The position numbers were made by a program, and so were the translations under genes. A stretch of 64,000 nucleotides of DNA, taken from the NCBI GenBank assembly GCA_965248775.1, contig OZ252150.1:2666001-2730000 (forward strand). The letters are read 5' to 3'. Shown here one piece after another: positions 8,876 through 17,494 of this stretch. The notes under the pieces are model-generated. The model saw only the letters and a program-made list of their open reading frames with translations. It had not been told where the DNA came from and searched no databases. Numbering within the stretch: the first letter of the stretch is position 1; each line of letters begins with the position of its first letter. The stretch is from JBHHUI01 sp965248775 (GTDB taxonomy: Bacteria; Chloroflexota; Anaerolineae; Anaerolineales; JBHHUI01).

Positions 8876-8882
8876 CAAGGAG
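8876..8882 (+). promoter_or_regulatory. Ribosome binding site of the channel gene
   Basis: AAGGAGG lies 7 bases before the ATG at 8890. It fixes the start and argues that this frame is translated. Confidence 0.75.
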
Positions 8883-8889
8883 GCATACG

Positions 8890-10135
8890 ATGGCAAGTTT
8901 CAATCTTTCCGGTAGTCAGCGACCTATTCATGCAAAATCAAGACGTGTACAACGCAGGCGAAGGCTGCTTCTTTCGATGTGCTTGCTGCCTGCTCTGGCC
9001 ATCTTCGTATTCGCGGCGCCGGGCCAGGGTACTTTCGCCCAAGAAGGAGAAAACGAAGATACACGTGAGCACGAAAATACTTCCGTAGCGGCCTGCTCCG
9101 AAGTATCCTACCGCCAACCCGAAGGCTACGCAACGCGGACGCCAGACCAGGGTTTTGAACTTGAGGGGCCCGTGTTTGTCACCCCACCGAGCGCGGACGG
9201 CCCGACGCTTGTCGACCTGGGTCTTTTCATCATCCAGATCACCGAGATCAATGTAGTTGAAAACACCTTCAGGCTCACAGGTTTTCTAGACCTTGTGTGG
9301 TGCGATCCGCGCAAGGCGTTTGATCCCGAAAAAGTTGGCGTAAAGGAAGAAATGTTCCTGGAAGATGCGGCTGCACTCACACTTGCGGAAATCTGGTGGC
9401 CTGATATCGATTTCGCCAATGAAGCAGCCCCGCGGGAGATATCAAATCAGGAACTGATTATCTTCTCAGACGGCACCCTCGAATACAAGGAAAAGTTCAG
9501 CGCGGTGCTGGAAGCGCGATACGATCTCAGGAACTTTCCCTTTGACGAGCAGACCCTGGAAATTGAAATCGAATCGTTTGCGTGGAACGATGAGTTCCTC
9601 GTCTTCCACCAGGAGGAGGAGAAGATCGGCTTCGGCACCGGGTTTGAAATTCCGGAGTGGCACACAGAATCTGTGGAAACCTCCCTGGAGTCAAGGAGGG
9701 AAATTCGGGACCGGCACCATTTTCCGAATTTCTGATGGAGATTGACGTCTCGCGGCGATTTGGGTTCTACATCTGGAAGGTGCTGGTACCCTTGTTTTTG
9801 CTGGTTGCGATCTCGTGGGCGGTTTTCTGGATGATCGGCGATGATCTGGCCGACCGCATGAGCGTATCCGTGACAGGCATTCTAACCGTCGTGGCCTATC
9901 AGTTCATCATCTTAGACAACCTGCCGCGAGTTTCGTACTTTACACTGATGGACACCGTTGTGACACTGTCGTTCGGGTTGATGATACTGACTATCGTTGA
10001 AAACGTTGTGGTCAATGTATTGTACTTGCAGGAGCAAGAGGATCTGGCAAAAAAATCGACCTTGTTAGCCGCTGGGCCTTTCCGATCACGTATATCGCCA
10101 GTTTGGGGATCTTGGGGGGGATCTATCTGCTGTAA
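8890..10135 (+). CDS. Prokaryotic pentameric ligand-gated ion channel (Cys-loop/GLIC-like), two frame breaks
   Basis: A secreted N-terminus with a hydrophobic signal (LLLSMCLLPALAIFVF) leads into an extracellular beta-sandwich with FRLTGFLDLVWCDPR, EIWWPDIDFAN and LRNFPFDEQTLEIEIESFAW, which are hallmark strands of the family. Four membrane helices follow: M1 FGFYIWKVLVPLFLLVAISW, M2 MSVSVTGILTVVAYQFIIL then DNLPRVSYFTLMD, M3, and M4 AFPITYIASLGILGGIYLL ending at 10135. The frame shifts by -1 near 9690, where TSLE should run on to VKEGNSGPAPFSEFLMEIDV. It shifts by -1 again at an A7 run (10049-10055), after which IDLVSRW and M4 are read. The A7 heptamer is in slippery phase. The first break has no slippery site and one extra G would repair it. 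It should form a homopentameric cation or anion channel; the ligand is unknown. Confidence 0.82.
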
Positions 10136-10557
10136 CAGCGTTCGCCACAATTGGTAACTACCTATTTGCAAAAGGGCGAGGAATATCGTGGTTCACAATC
10201 ATTTGGGTCAGGCACAATTTGATCTTCTCTTTGATAAATCCACCCCTGCAGTTGAAGCACCAGAAGACTTTGAAACAATTCTGCCACAGGAATCGACGGC
10301 CTGTTCAGGGACAATAATACATGGGCTCAGTAGGTCAAGTTCCGCCCGTCATCCAGCAACGGGTAGGAGAATTTTCACTTGTGCGCCAATTGATCTTTGC
10401 TCTTCGAATTTAAACAGCGATTTCCTGAAAATTTGCTGATATTACTTGAAGATAACGGTTTCTTCACAATTCCAACATGAATTCTCGCTATTCTGTGGGC
10501 AGTTCGAAAGCGAACACGAAAATTACCCAAGAACAGGATTGAACCTGGAGATTCAAG
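10136..10557 (+). other. No gene seen
   Basis: AT-rich spacer after the channel gene. The open frames here have no family features or codon pattern I trust. Confidence 0.5.
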
Positions 10558-11004
10558 ATGAAAAAGAATATGTTGTTTGTATCAATCGGTATCGTAGTAG
10601 CGTTGGTCGCCGCCCTGGGTGTAAGCGCAGTCTTGGCACAAAGCACCGACGGTGGCGAACGGCCGGACAGTGAAGTAAGAGATGCCATTCACGAGGCTGT
10701 GCACACAGCAATTGCGGATGCACTCAATATGAGCGTGGAGGATCTTGAGGCCGCGAAAGAAGACGGCCAGCGCCTACCCGAGATTGCTGAAGCGCAAGGC
10801 GTCGAGATCGAGACTGTCAAAGCAGCCGCCGAAGCAGCGAAAGAAGAAGCTGTCAATCAGGCTGTTGCAGATGGCACTCTGACGCAAGAACAGGCCGACC
10901 ACATCCTGAGTGGCGAATGTCGCGGTGGACGTGGCAGACGTGGCTCCGAAAACGGCAATGGCAACGGTCAGAACACCTTCATCTTAGGTGGACAGAACGC
11001 CTAA
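10558..11004 (+). CDS. Small secreted alanine/glutamate-rich protein
   Basis: 148 residues. MKKNMLFVSIGIVVALVAAL is a signal peptide, probably cleaved after SAVLAQ. The mature part has ALNMSVEDLEAAKEDGQRLP, EIAEAQGVEIETVKAAAEA and VADGTLTQEQADHILSGE. These are helical motifs common in secreted proteins of Actinobacteria and Chloroflexota (YckD/DUF2680-like). A Gly/Arg/Asn-rich tail follows. A CTGGAG-type RBS precedes the ATG. Function unknown. A strong terminator follows, so it is probably monocistronic. Confidence 0.8.
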   Translation: MKKNMLFVSIGIVVALVAALGVSAVLAQSTDGGERPDSEVRDAIHEAVHTAIADALNMSVEDLEAAKEDGQRLPEIAEAQGVEIETVKAAAEAAKEEAVNQAVADGTLTQEQADHILSGECRGGRGRRGSENGNGNGQNTFILGGQNA

Positions 11005-11032
11005 CCTACTGACCTGCCCTCCCTAACCCCCT

Positions 11033-11068
11033 CCGGCGCGAACCAAGTGGTTCGCGCCGGATTTGTTT
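11033..11068 (+). terminator. Rho-independent terminator
   Basis: CCGGCGCGAACC, a 4-base loop AAGT, then GGTTCGCGCCGG: a perfect 12-bp stem, followed by ATTTGTTT. It lies 29 bases after the stop of the small secreted protein. Confidence 0.9.
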
Positions 11069-11542
11069 AACCGGCCGGGAAGATTTCCCGACGCGAACGG
11101 ATCCTGCGCCTCATGACAATCGGGCCAGCTATAGCGGGGAGAGAGTCAAAAGATAAAGGCGTGGAACCACTGTCTTTTTCGCTGTTATCAGGACGGTTTT
11201 GCGCGTCCGATACCCTACTCGGCCTTATTATGGGCACAGAACTTCGGTTCCACCAAGTACTGCCATACTCGGCAAGTATGCCTTTTTTATTTCTGAGTTT
11301 CTGCTTTTGTTACGAAAGTAGGACAGGGGGTTAGAGCCCAAAGTGAGCAACACCAAGGGGAGAAAAAAGACTACTTCTTGGCTTCACGGATGATCATAAA
11401 CGTAAACGTTGCGATGCGATGCGACACAATAATGCAATCAGAGATGACCGTTGTGATATAGACTTTGGGCGATAATTCAAGAAGCAACGCGCCATTGAAC
11501 GCGCTCATTGCAATCGTACTGCATCCAACAGGAGAGTTGAAC
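11069..11542. other. No gene seen
   Basis: Spacer between the terminator and the split lipoprotein gene. No reading frame shows family features. GGAGAG at 11531-11536 is the RBS for the ATG at 11543. Confidence 0.45.
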
Positions 11543-11787
11543 ATGCTCCACCCAACAACCCGGGTCACTGTCCTGTTTCTGCCAGCAACTCTAATAGTCG
11601 TCGTGTCGCTTGCTTGCAACCTTCTGGCCAGCATTGCACCTACTGCTACGCCTAGCCCACTCTGACTGCCACCCCGACCGAAACGCCCCTGCCCACCGAA
11701 ACGCCCACACCTGTGAACTGACCCCCAAGAAGTTGACACAAAATAAAAGCACCCCCTGTGAGAAGATAAAAGCAGGAGGTGCTTTTT

Positions 11788-12217
11788 ATGTCTGGGAAAA
11801 AGGGGATGAAAAACTACCCGAAAGCGACCAAGCTGGAAGCGGTACGCATGTTTCTGGAAGAAGGCCTGACCCGCGCAGAGGTAGTTGAAGCACTCGGGCT
11901 GCCCCGCCGAGATCTTCACGACCCAGTTCATTCGTACAGTCACCCAGTCATGAATGTACTGGGTCATGACGTGCAGACTGCATCGTGATGACTGGGTGTG
12001 AAGGTCTGGGTGCGCCAATATCGCCGCAAGGGAGGGGCAGCCTTTGCCAAACCGAAGGGTCGGCCTCCTCGTCGGCCGGCGGAAAGTCCGCAGGAGGAGC
12101 TGGAACGGTTGCGCATGGAAAATGTGCTCCTAAAAATATTCCATACCGAATTGCGCACGGACGAGCTCGCACGGCGCAATAGCGGGTCATCTACCAGTAC
12201 AAAAGAAGATACACTGT
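11788..12217 (+). pseudogene. IS3 OrfA of the decayed element
   Basis: MSGKKGMKNYPKATKLEAVR, preceded by AGGAGGTG, begins a helix-turn-helix protein (EGLTRAEVVEALGLP). A palindromic composite at 11918-11998 breaks it. The second half continues KVWVRQYRRKGGAAFAKPKG and ELERLRMENVLLKIFHTELR. Confidence 0.75.
11918..11998. repeat. Composite palindromic repeat in IS3 OrfA
   Basis: CACGACCCAGTTCATTCGTA, CAGTCACCCAGTCATGAATG, TACTGGGTCATGACGTGCAG, ACTGCATCGTGATGACTGGG. The transposase reads GLPRR before it and KVWVRQYRRKGG after it. Confidence 0.7.
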
Positions 12218-12525
12218 GAAGGCAATGTGTACTTTCTTCGCAGTTTCGCGAGCTGCCTATTACGCCTGGCTCAAGCGCAGCCAGCAGCCGGACAAAGATA
12301 GCGCGCGGCTGCAAGCGGTGCAGCAAGCCTGGGAAAAATCGCACAGAACCTATGGCTATCGCAGGGTTGCTTTGTGGTTGCGACAACACAAAGGGCTGGT
12401 CATCAACCACAAAGCGGTTTTACGGCTGATGAACAAGCTCAATATCCGCTCCATTGCCAGGCAACGCCACCCCTATAAGCAAAGGGCCCGCTTAGATTTT
12501 CACCAGCGCTATGCCAATCTCTCAA

Positions 12526-12610
12526 AGTGCAGTGCGCATACCGACCCAGTTTCACGACCCAGTTTCACGACCCAGTTCATTCGTGACTGGGCGTTCGGTA
12601 CTGGGCTTCA
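12526..12610. repeat. Composite palindromic repeat in IS3 OrfB
   Basis: Two copies of ACCCAGTTTCACG, then GACCCAGTTCATTCGTGACT and GGGCGTTCGGTACTGGGC. It separates QRYANL from ARDFAANQPNQK. Confidence 0.65.
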
Positions 12611-12665
12611 CTGTGTGGCCCGAGATTTCGCAGCAAACCAACCCAATCAGAAATGGGTTACTGAT

Positions 12666-12691
12666 ACACTTGCGCCGTACGCAGTACAGGT
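12666..12691. repeat. 26-bp insert in IS3 OrfB
   Basis: Between GAT (D of WVTD) and GTCACC (VT of VTYIATQQGW), 26 bases ACACTTGCGC...TACAGGT are inserted. Removing them restores the frame exactly, so both edges are fixed to the base. Confidence 0.7.
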
Positions 12692-12785
12692 GTCACCTAC
12701 ATCGCTACCCAACAAGGCTGGGCGTATCTGGCCACCATCAAGGACCTGTTCGACGGTTTCATCGTTGCACATCGTCTGGGAAGAC

Positions 12786-12848
12786 ACCCCGTCCAGTACC
12801 GATACCGATGCAGTGTGCACGGCACTGTGCGGGACTGGGCAATTCTGT
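12786..12848. repeat. Nested palindromic inserts in IS3 OrfB
   Basis: The inner 26 bases (12804-12829, ACCGATGCAGTG...GGCACTGTG) are identical to the insert in the IS982 transposase at 14120-14146. They lie inside an outer pair CCCCGTCCAGT / GCGGGACTGGGC. This is direct evidence of one element inserted into another. Confidence 0.7.
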
Positions 12849-12927
12849 GCGCTTAGTCATCGATACCCTCAAGCAGGCCAGACGTAAAGAAAAGGTCACT
12901 GCGGGACTGCTCCTGCACAGTGACCAC

Positions 12928-13042
12928 CTAGTCCAGTCGATCACGATGCAGTCTGCACGTGACTGTACGAACGCACTGGGTCGTGACACTCGCCGCGTTG
13001 CGGCAGTACGCGGTGACTGGGTGACTGTACTAGACTGGGGGG
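12928..13042. repeat. Composite palindromic repeat in IS3 OrfB
   Basis: CACCTAGTCCAGTCGATCAC, the GATGCAGTCTGCACGTGACT core, CGAACGCACTGGGTCGTGAC, and GCGGTGACTGGGTGACTGTA ending in CTAGACTGGGG. It separates LLLHSD from the QYTS-equivalent region. Confidence 0.65.
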
Positions 13043-13810
13043 ATATCAATACACTTCCAAGCAGTATGCTGCCCTTACCCGGGCGTATCACATCACCCCT
13101 TCCATGTCTCGGCGTGGCAATTGTTGGGATAATGCGCCCATGGAGAACTTCTTTGGTCATTTGAAAGCGGAAGCGCTCCGCCATATCCGCGTGCCAAGCT
13201 TTGAGCGGGCGCATGAATTGATTGACCAATATATCGAGTTCTACAATTATGAACGCATACAACTAAAAACCAAACAGACACCATATCAAATCAGGTGTCT
13301 GACTGGATGACCGCAGTGGGGGTCTTTCTTTTTGTGTCTTGTTTACAGGGTGCAGTTCACTGTCCCGGTTATTTATATCCAGGATGACTTTTCCAATCCA
13401 GACGATAGTACCTGGTATCTGGAATTCATCGAAGACCCAAGTTTACAAGATGCCGAATTCACAGATGGCCGGTACAAGCTACTCAATAAAAACCTGGATT
13501 TTGTCACTCATTTGACCTATTATGGCCTTATGCTAGATCGGAAACGCGAGCTTCTTGATCTGCAAGAAGTCCGGATTGCTGAGCAGGCGGTTGAGATAGA
13601 TGCAAAGCGTATGTGCGGTCAGCTTGGTATACAGCCGCGTGATGAGCCCCCAGAACGTGTGCGCATGATTGGTCTCAATGCCGAATTGTTCGCTCAGTTG
13701 ACCGTTGACCGTTTCGATGATCTGGCGGGCGGAATTGATCGCCCGCCGCGCCGCGGCTGAGATTTGGTGACGCTGGTTACGACGCGGGATGGTTTGCAGC
13801 TGGGTGCGCC

Positions 13811-13839
13811 ACCCCGTCCCGTGGGTCCGGGGTCACGGG
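13811..13839. repeat. 29-bp GC-rich palindromic element, copy 1
   Basis: ACCCCGTCCCGTGGG then TCCGGGGTCACGGG. It is identical over 29 bases to 18820-18848 in an unrelated transposase. Removing it joins AEL to WRTQLQTIPRRNQ in the IS982 protein, so its edges and its frame-breaking effect are clear. Confidence 0.8.
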
Positions 13840-13876
13840 AGAGTTCGGCCGCTTTCTCAGCGCTGATATAAGCCTT

Positions 13877-13903
13877 CACGACCCTGTCGGGCGCGACAAG
13901 GGT
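13877..13903. repeat. 27-bp palindromic insert in IS982, in frame
   Basis: On the minus strand ACCCTTGTCG and CCGACAGGGTCGTG form an imperfect palindrome. It adds TLVAPDRVV between LGD and KAYISAEKA, which should be contiguous in IS982 proteins. Confidence 0.72.
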
Positions 13904-14032
13904 GTCGCCCAACGCGGTCAGGTCAGTATGTTCGGCCAGCAGTTCGCAACCCACTGCCAGGTCAGTGACATTGGCTGGCGCCAACTCGAAATCGAGGATC
14001 ACGCCGGCGAGGGTAATGAGCAGATGCAGCTT

Positions 14033-14056
14033 GCGCAGTCCAGTGTACTGCACTGG
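14033..14056. repeat. 24-bp palindromic insert in IS982, in frame
   Basis: CCAGTGCAGTACACTGGACT on the minus strand adds PVQYTGLR between IFGF and KLHLLI. The frame is kept. Confidence 0.7.
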
Positions 14057-14119
14057 GAAGCCGAAGATTGTCTCCTTCTTCGACGAGACCTTGCCAAAGC
14101 GGGCCCCGTACGCAGCCCA

Positions 14120-14146
14120 ACACAGTGCCGTGCACACTGCATCGGT
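14120..14146. repeat. 27-bp palindromic insert in IS982, in frame
   Basis: Adds TDAVCTALC between SSTGD and WAAYGARFGK. 26 of its 27 bases recur in the IS3 transposase at 12804-12829 in the opposite orientation. Confidence 0.72.
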
Positions 14147-14533
14147 ATCTCCAGTAGAGCTGGGGACCAGATAGAATTGCACCACCGGTACCGGCAGGCT
14201 ATCAATCACGCACACGCGCTCTTGCGCAACGTCGAGCACCTGCAACACAGCCCGACGAGTAAAATTGAAAGCGTACATCAGGTTTCGGCGGCGTCTGTTG
14301 AACCTGCTTTGTGTAGGAATCATCGGAAACAGATCGGTGTGCTCCTCACGATGCTGTCGCACGCGACAAGTGTGCCAATGGCTCAGCATCACCGTTTCTT
14401 CATCCCAGCCGCGACACTCGCCAATGATCGCCATAGTCGCATTGCATCATCGAAAACCTTACTTTGACAAGATCGTTGACTCACGCTAATCCTTACCGAA
14501 TGTTCCCGTTGTTCGGACGTTCGGAGGAGATCG

Positions 14534-16279
14534 ATGAGGCATCCCATGAGTCTGCAATCACGCCGTGAACTTCTGGCCAGCACCGCGCCGCGTTACCAGC
14601 AGGCGTCCAAGAAAGAGAAGCAAACCATCCTCAACGAATTAACCGCTGCCACCGGCTATCACCGCAAATACGCCCTCACGTTGCTCAAGTATCATGACGC
14701 CCAGGCAGCGCAACCTGCGAGACGGCCGCGGAAACCGTCGCCCCGAATCTACACGCCCGAGGTGCAGGCGGCGTTGGTGGAGGTCTGGGAAGCTGCCAAC
14801 CGTATCTGCTCCAAACGGCTAGTGCCGTTTCTGCCGGAGTTCGTGGCCGCCCTGGAGCGGCACGGTCACCTCTCGCTCTCGGACGATGTGCGTGAACGCC
14901 TGCTTGCGATCAGCACGGCGACGGTTGACCGCCTCCTGGCAGACGTGCGGCGCGGTCAACTGCCCTACGGCCGCAGCACCACCAGGCCGGGTAGCCTGCT
15001 CAAGCATCATGTGCCCGTGCGCACATTTGCAGAGTGGAACGAAGATGGGCCGGGCTTTATCGAAGCCGACCTGGTCGCCCACTGTGGCGATCGCATCGAT
15101 GGGCAGTTTGTGCACACGCTGGTGATGACGGATGTTTCTACCGGGTGGACGGAGTTCGCCGCGCTGCTGTACCGCAGCCAGGACACCGTGCTCCGCGCAA
15201 TCCGGCGCATCCGTACACAGCTGCCCTTCGACCTGTTGGGGTTGGACACCGACAACGGCGGCGAGTTCTTGAATTATCTGCTCTTTCACTACTGCCAGGA
15301 CGAAGGCATCACCTTCACTCGTTCACGCCCTTACCGGGAGAACGACCAGTGCCATGTCGAACAGAAGAACGGCTCCATTGTGCGCAAGTTCGTCGGCTAC
15401 GACCGTTTCGTTGGCATAGAAGCCTGCCGCGTTTTGGGTGCTTTGTACACGCAACTCCGGCTTTACGTGAACTTTTTCCAGCCTTCTGTCAAGCTGGTGG
15501 AGAAAAAACGCGTCGGCAACCGCATCATGCGCAAATACGATTTGGCGCGGACGCCCTATCAGCGTGTCACGGCCACTGAGAGTATCTCGGATGAAACCAG
15601 GCGCGCACTTGGAGAACAGTACCGCCAGTTGGACCCTTTGAACCTGCTACAGCAGATCGAATCTTTACAGGACCTATTCTGGCAGCACGCCTACGTCAAC
15701 CCGCTCGCGCTGTCCGCTACCGCGTCACCCAACAGCTCCACCGCACAGCATGTGAATGGATCCGTGCATCCGGCGGAAACAGCATACCCGTCCGCCAAAG
15801 CACCGGGGCTGCCGAACGCGCGCGCCATCACCAGCACGGCCAATGGCAACGCACCACCGCCCAACGACAACGGTACCGCCCGACGCCTCGAGCGTGCTGC
15901 GCGCATGTACCGGCGCACGAAACGCAAAGGGCGCTATGGCCAGGTGAAGCGCTGGTGGCGTACCCGAAAAGATCCATTCGAAGACGTCTGGGACGAAGTT
16001 GAGCAGCAATTGGAGCAAACGCCTTACCTCACTGCCAAGATGCTCTTCCAGTGGTTGCAACAAGGCCAGCCCGGCAAATTCAGTGACGGTCAGTTACGCA
16101 CGCTCCAGCGCCGAGTACATGACTGGCGCCTCAAGCAAGCGGAACATGAACTCGAGGCGAACGAGGAGTTCGCGGATCATGTCGCCGCAGCAGCACCCAG
16201 TCCTGAACGTACTGGGTCAGGACGAATGAACTGGGTCGTGACGAATGAACTGGGTCGTGACGAAGGCACTGGGTCGTGA
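14534..16279 (+). CDS. DDE integrase-type transposase (ISNCY/IS481-like)
   Basis: 581 residues. An N-terminal helix-turn-helix (QTILNELTAATGYHRKYALT) is followed by PSPRIYTPEVQAALVEVWEA and an rve core: GFIEADLVAHCGD (first D), LLGLDTDNGGEFLNYL (second D) and RENDQCHVEQKNGSIVRKFV (E). The C-terminal part is Ala/Pro-rich with a basic patch (RMYRRTKRKGRYGQVKRWW). The last about 20 residues (SPERTGSGRMNWVVTNELGR) are read from a palindromic repeat array, so the native C-terminus is lost or extended. The catalytic core is whole. Confidence 0.82.
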   Translation: MRHPMSLQSRRELLASTAPRYQQASKKEKQTILNELTAATGYHRKYALTLLKYHDAQAAQPARRPRKPSPRIYTPEVQAALVEVWEAANRICSKRLVPFLPEFVAALERHGHLSLSDDVRERLLAISTATVDRLLADVRRGQLPYGRSTTRPGSLLKHHVPVRTFAEWNEDGPGFIEADLVAHCGDRIDGQFVHTLVMTDVSTGWTEFAALLYRSQDTVLRAIRRIRTQLPFDLLGLDTDNGGEFLNYLLFHYCQDEGITFTRSRPYRENDQCHVEQKNGSIVRKFVGYDRFVGIEACRVLGALYTQLRLYVNFFQPSVKLVEKKRVGNRIMRKYDLARTPYQRVTATESISDETRRALGEQYRQLDPLNLLQQIESLQDLFWQHAYVNPLALSATASPNSSTAQHVNGSVHPAETAYPSAKAPGLPNARAITSTANGNAPPPNDNGTARRLERAARMYRRTKRKGRYGQVKRWWRTRKDPFEDVWDEVEQQLEQTPYLTAKMLFQWLQQGQPGKFSDGQLRTLQRRVHDWRLKQAEHELEANEEFADHVAAAAPSPERTGSGRMNWVVTNELGRDEGTGS

Positions 16280-16298
16280 CGAAGGCACTGGGTCGGGA
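16194..16298. repeat. Tandem ACTGGGT array at the transposase C-terminus
   Basis: After an ACCCAGTCCTGAACGTACTG palindrome, a 19-base unit ACGAATGAACTGGGTCGTG or its variant ACGAAGGCACTGGGTCGTG is repeated four times without spacers. The repeat is open in the transposase frame and supplies its last residues. Confidence 0.7.
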
Positions 16299-17494
16299 TG
16301 AATGTGTCGACTACCAGCCTGCTTTTATCTCGGCTCACCAACGGGAAACAGAACGCCTGCTTCTCGCTGGAGCCCCCTGCGCTCCGCAGCGTGCCACTGC
16401 GGCTGCGCTTCGTCAACACCCCTTGACGCTCTTTGCACACGCATCTCAACAAGGGGTGTTGACAGTGCTCGCCTGCGTGGCTTCGGCTGCGCGTCAGGCA
16501 GCTCCAGCGGAAGCAGAGGAAACTAAGTGAGGCTTGACCAATTGATCGAAAAGTCACACCTCGAATCGGGTTGAAAATGATGGAAAAACTGGACTGGCAA
16601 CGGCTTCTCAGGGTAAGATTCTTACATGATGCAATACGTAGTCAGTAACTCGCTGTCACTGCACACGGGCTGCGGCCCCGGACGCTTGAAGAGCGGTGCA
16701 ATTTCCTGCCAAATGTCGTCCACGATTACAAACATCCACGTGCAGAAGTCATCGAAACTCGATATCATTGGGTCGTCCCCCTGTGTGTTTAGGTGGTTTC
16801 GGCGAACCAAACCTATACACGCCGGGGGATTTCCCGTCAACTACGCAGAACTAGCATAAGGCCCTATTACCAACGGCAGGCCGATTTTGAGGCCAGCGTG
16901 GATATACAGTTCCCCGCCGGCGCAGGCTTTGGGGCCGCCGGATTAGTTTTTCGTCAAGGGTCGAACTTTGAAGGATACGCGCTTTTGATAGAGACAAATG
17001 GCATGTACCAGCTGGACAGATACGATAGCCAGGAATTTACCATTTTGATAGGTTGGCGTGGGAGTAGCGCCATACGACGAGAGCCCGGAGCCGTCAACCA
17101 GGTCGCCGTGCTGGCTGAAGGCGCTCATCTGACCCTAGTCATCAACGGCCAGGTGGTGGATGAATTAGACGATAGCGAATTTACCGAAGGCGATTTCGCG
17201 TTGACACTGGCAACCTTCGACACTGCTGGGGCAGAAGCATTCTTTGACAACTTTCTGGTCACTGATGTGGCCACATGGTACGCACAACCCCCTGCTTTGC
17301 CTTGAGCCATCTTGGGTCATAGCGCCCATCCTTCTCGTTCATAGAGGTCTTAGAAACGACGTCGAACTGTAGTTCCACGCCTTTTTTATCATGTTCTAAC
17401 TTCTTTAGTTTCCGCTAAGTGAGGGGGTGACAAAACGCAGAAAGTGTTCAAAAATGGGGTTGGTCAAAACACCAAATAAGGAACACGATCTGCG

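Larger units (their letters stand above)
12216..13310 (+). pseudogene. IS3 OrfB of the decayed element
   Basis: Segments in order: MKAMCTFFAVSRAAYYAWLK; HRTYGYRRVALWLRQHKGLV; RDFAANQPNQKWVTD (first D); after a 26-bp insert VTYIATQQGWAYLATIKDLF; RLVIDTLKQARRKEKVTAGL then LLHSD (second D); and PSMSRRGNCWDNAPMENFFG (E). All catalytic segments remain, but four palindromic insertions separate them in different frames. No functional protein is expected. Confidence 0.8.
11714..13359 (+). mobile_element. IS3-family (IS150-like) element, decayed by palindromic inserts
   Basis: Ends TGAACTGACCCCCAAGAAGT and the complement TGAACTGCACCCTGTAAACA are imperfect inverted repeats. The 3-bp duplication CTG flanks it (11711-11713 and 13360-13362). 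It sits inside the lipoprotein gene. At least five palindromic inserts interrupt its two reading frames. Confidence 0.85.
14457..16625 (+). mobile_element. Integrase-type IS nested in IS982
   Basis: Defined by the break in the IS982 transposase: CIM-side codons at 16626 and the resumed segment at 14456. I could not define clean terminal repeats or a target duplication, so edges are approximate. It carries one long transposase gene. Confidence 0.6.
13533..16768 (-). pseudogene. IS982 transposase, split and expanded by palindromic inserts
   Basis: N-terminus MISSFDDFCTWMFVIVDDIW at 16768-16626, then the nested IS. It resumes at about 14434 with AIIGECRGWDEETVML, LFPMIPTQSRFNRRRRNL and CVIDSLPVPVVQF (DDE first Asp). 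GARFGKVSSKKETIFGF, KLHLLITLAGVILDFELAPA, AYISAEKAAEL, TIPRRNQRHQIS, ETVNGQLSEQFGIETNHAHT and KKLAFPI stop follow. Four inserts lie in the C-terminal half. Three (24, 27 and 27 bp) keep the frame and one of 29 bp breaks it. Confidence 0.82.
13523..16862 (-). mobile_element. IS982 element carrying a nested integrase-type IS
   Basis: Terminal inverted repeats GGCCTTATGCTAG (13524-13536) and CTAGCATAAGGCC (16851-16863) are flanked by the duplication CCTATTA (13516-13522 and 16863-16869). The outer element is split near 14456/16626 by a second IS of about 2.2 kb. Edges are good to a base or two. Confidence 0.85.
11543..17305 (+). pseudogene. Lipoprotein with LamG/concanavalin-like domain, split by two IS insertions
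   Basis: Three separated pieces join exactly. 11543-11713 has the signal and lipobox (VVVSLAC) and a TP-rich linker (TETPLPTETPTP). 13360-13522 continues VPVIYIQDDFSNPDDSTWYL to DFVTHLTYY. 16863-17305 continues YQRQADFEASVDIQFPAG, AAGLVFRQGSNFEGYALLIE and ends AFFDNFLVTDVATWYAQPPALP. Removing the IS3-family element (target duplication CTG) and the IS982 (target duplication CCTATTA) restores one frame across both joints. There is one more shift near 11660 in the linker. The C-terminal half resembles carbohydrate-binding jelly-roll domains (LamG/DUF1080-like). The intact protein would have been a surface lipoprotein of about 270 residues. Confidence 0.85.

Noticed and set aside
16222..16298. 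CRISPR-like or VNTR array of 19-bp units
   Set aside because: No spacers. The units are ACTGGGT modules found all over the IS region, so it belongs with the palindromic family.
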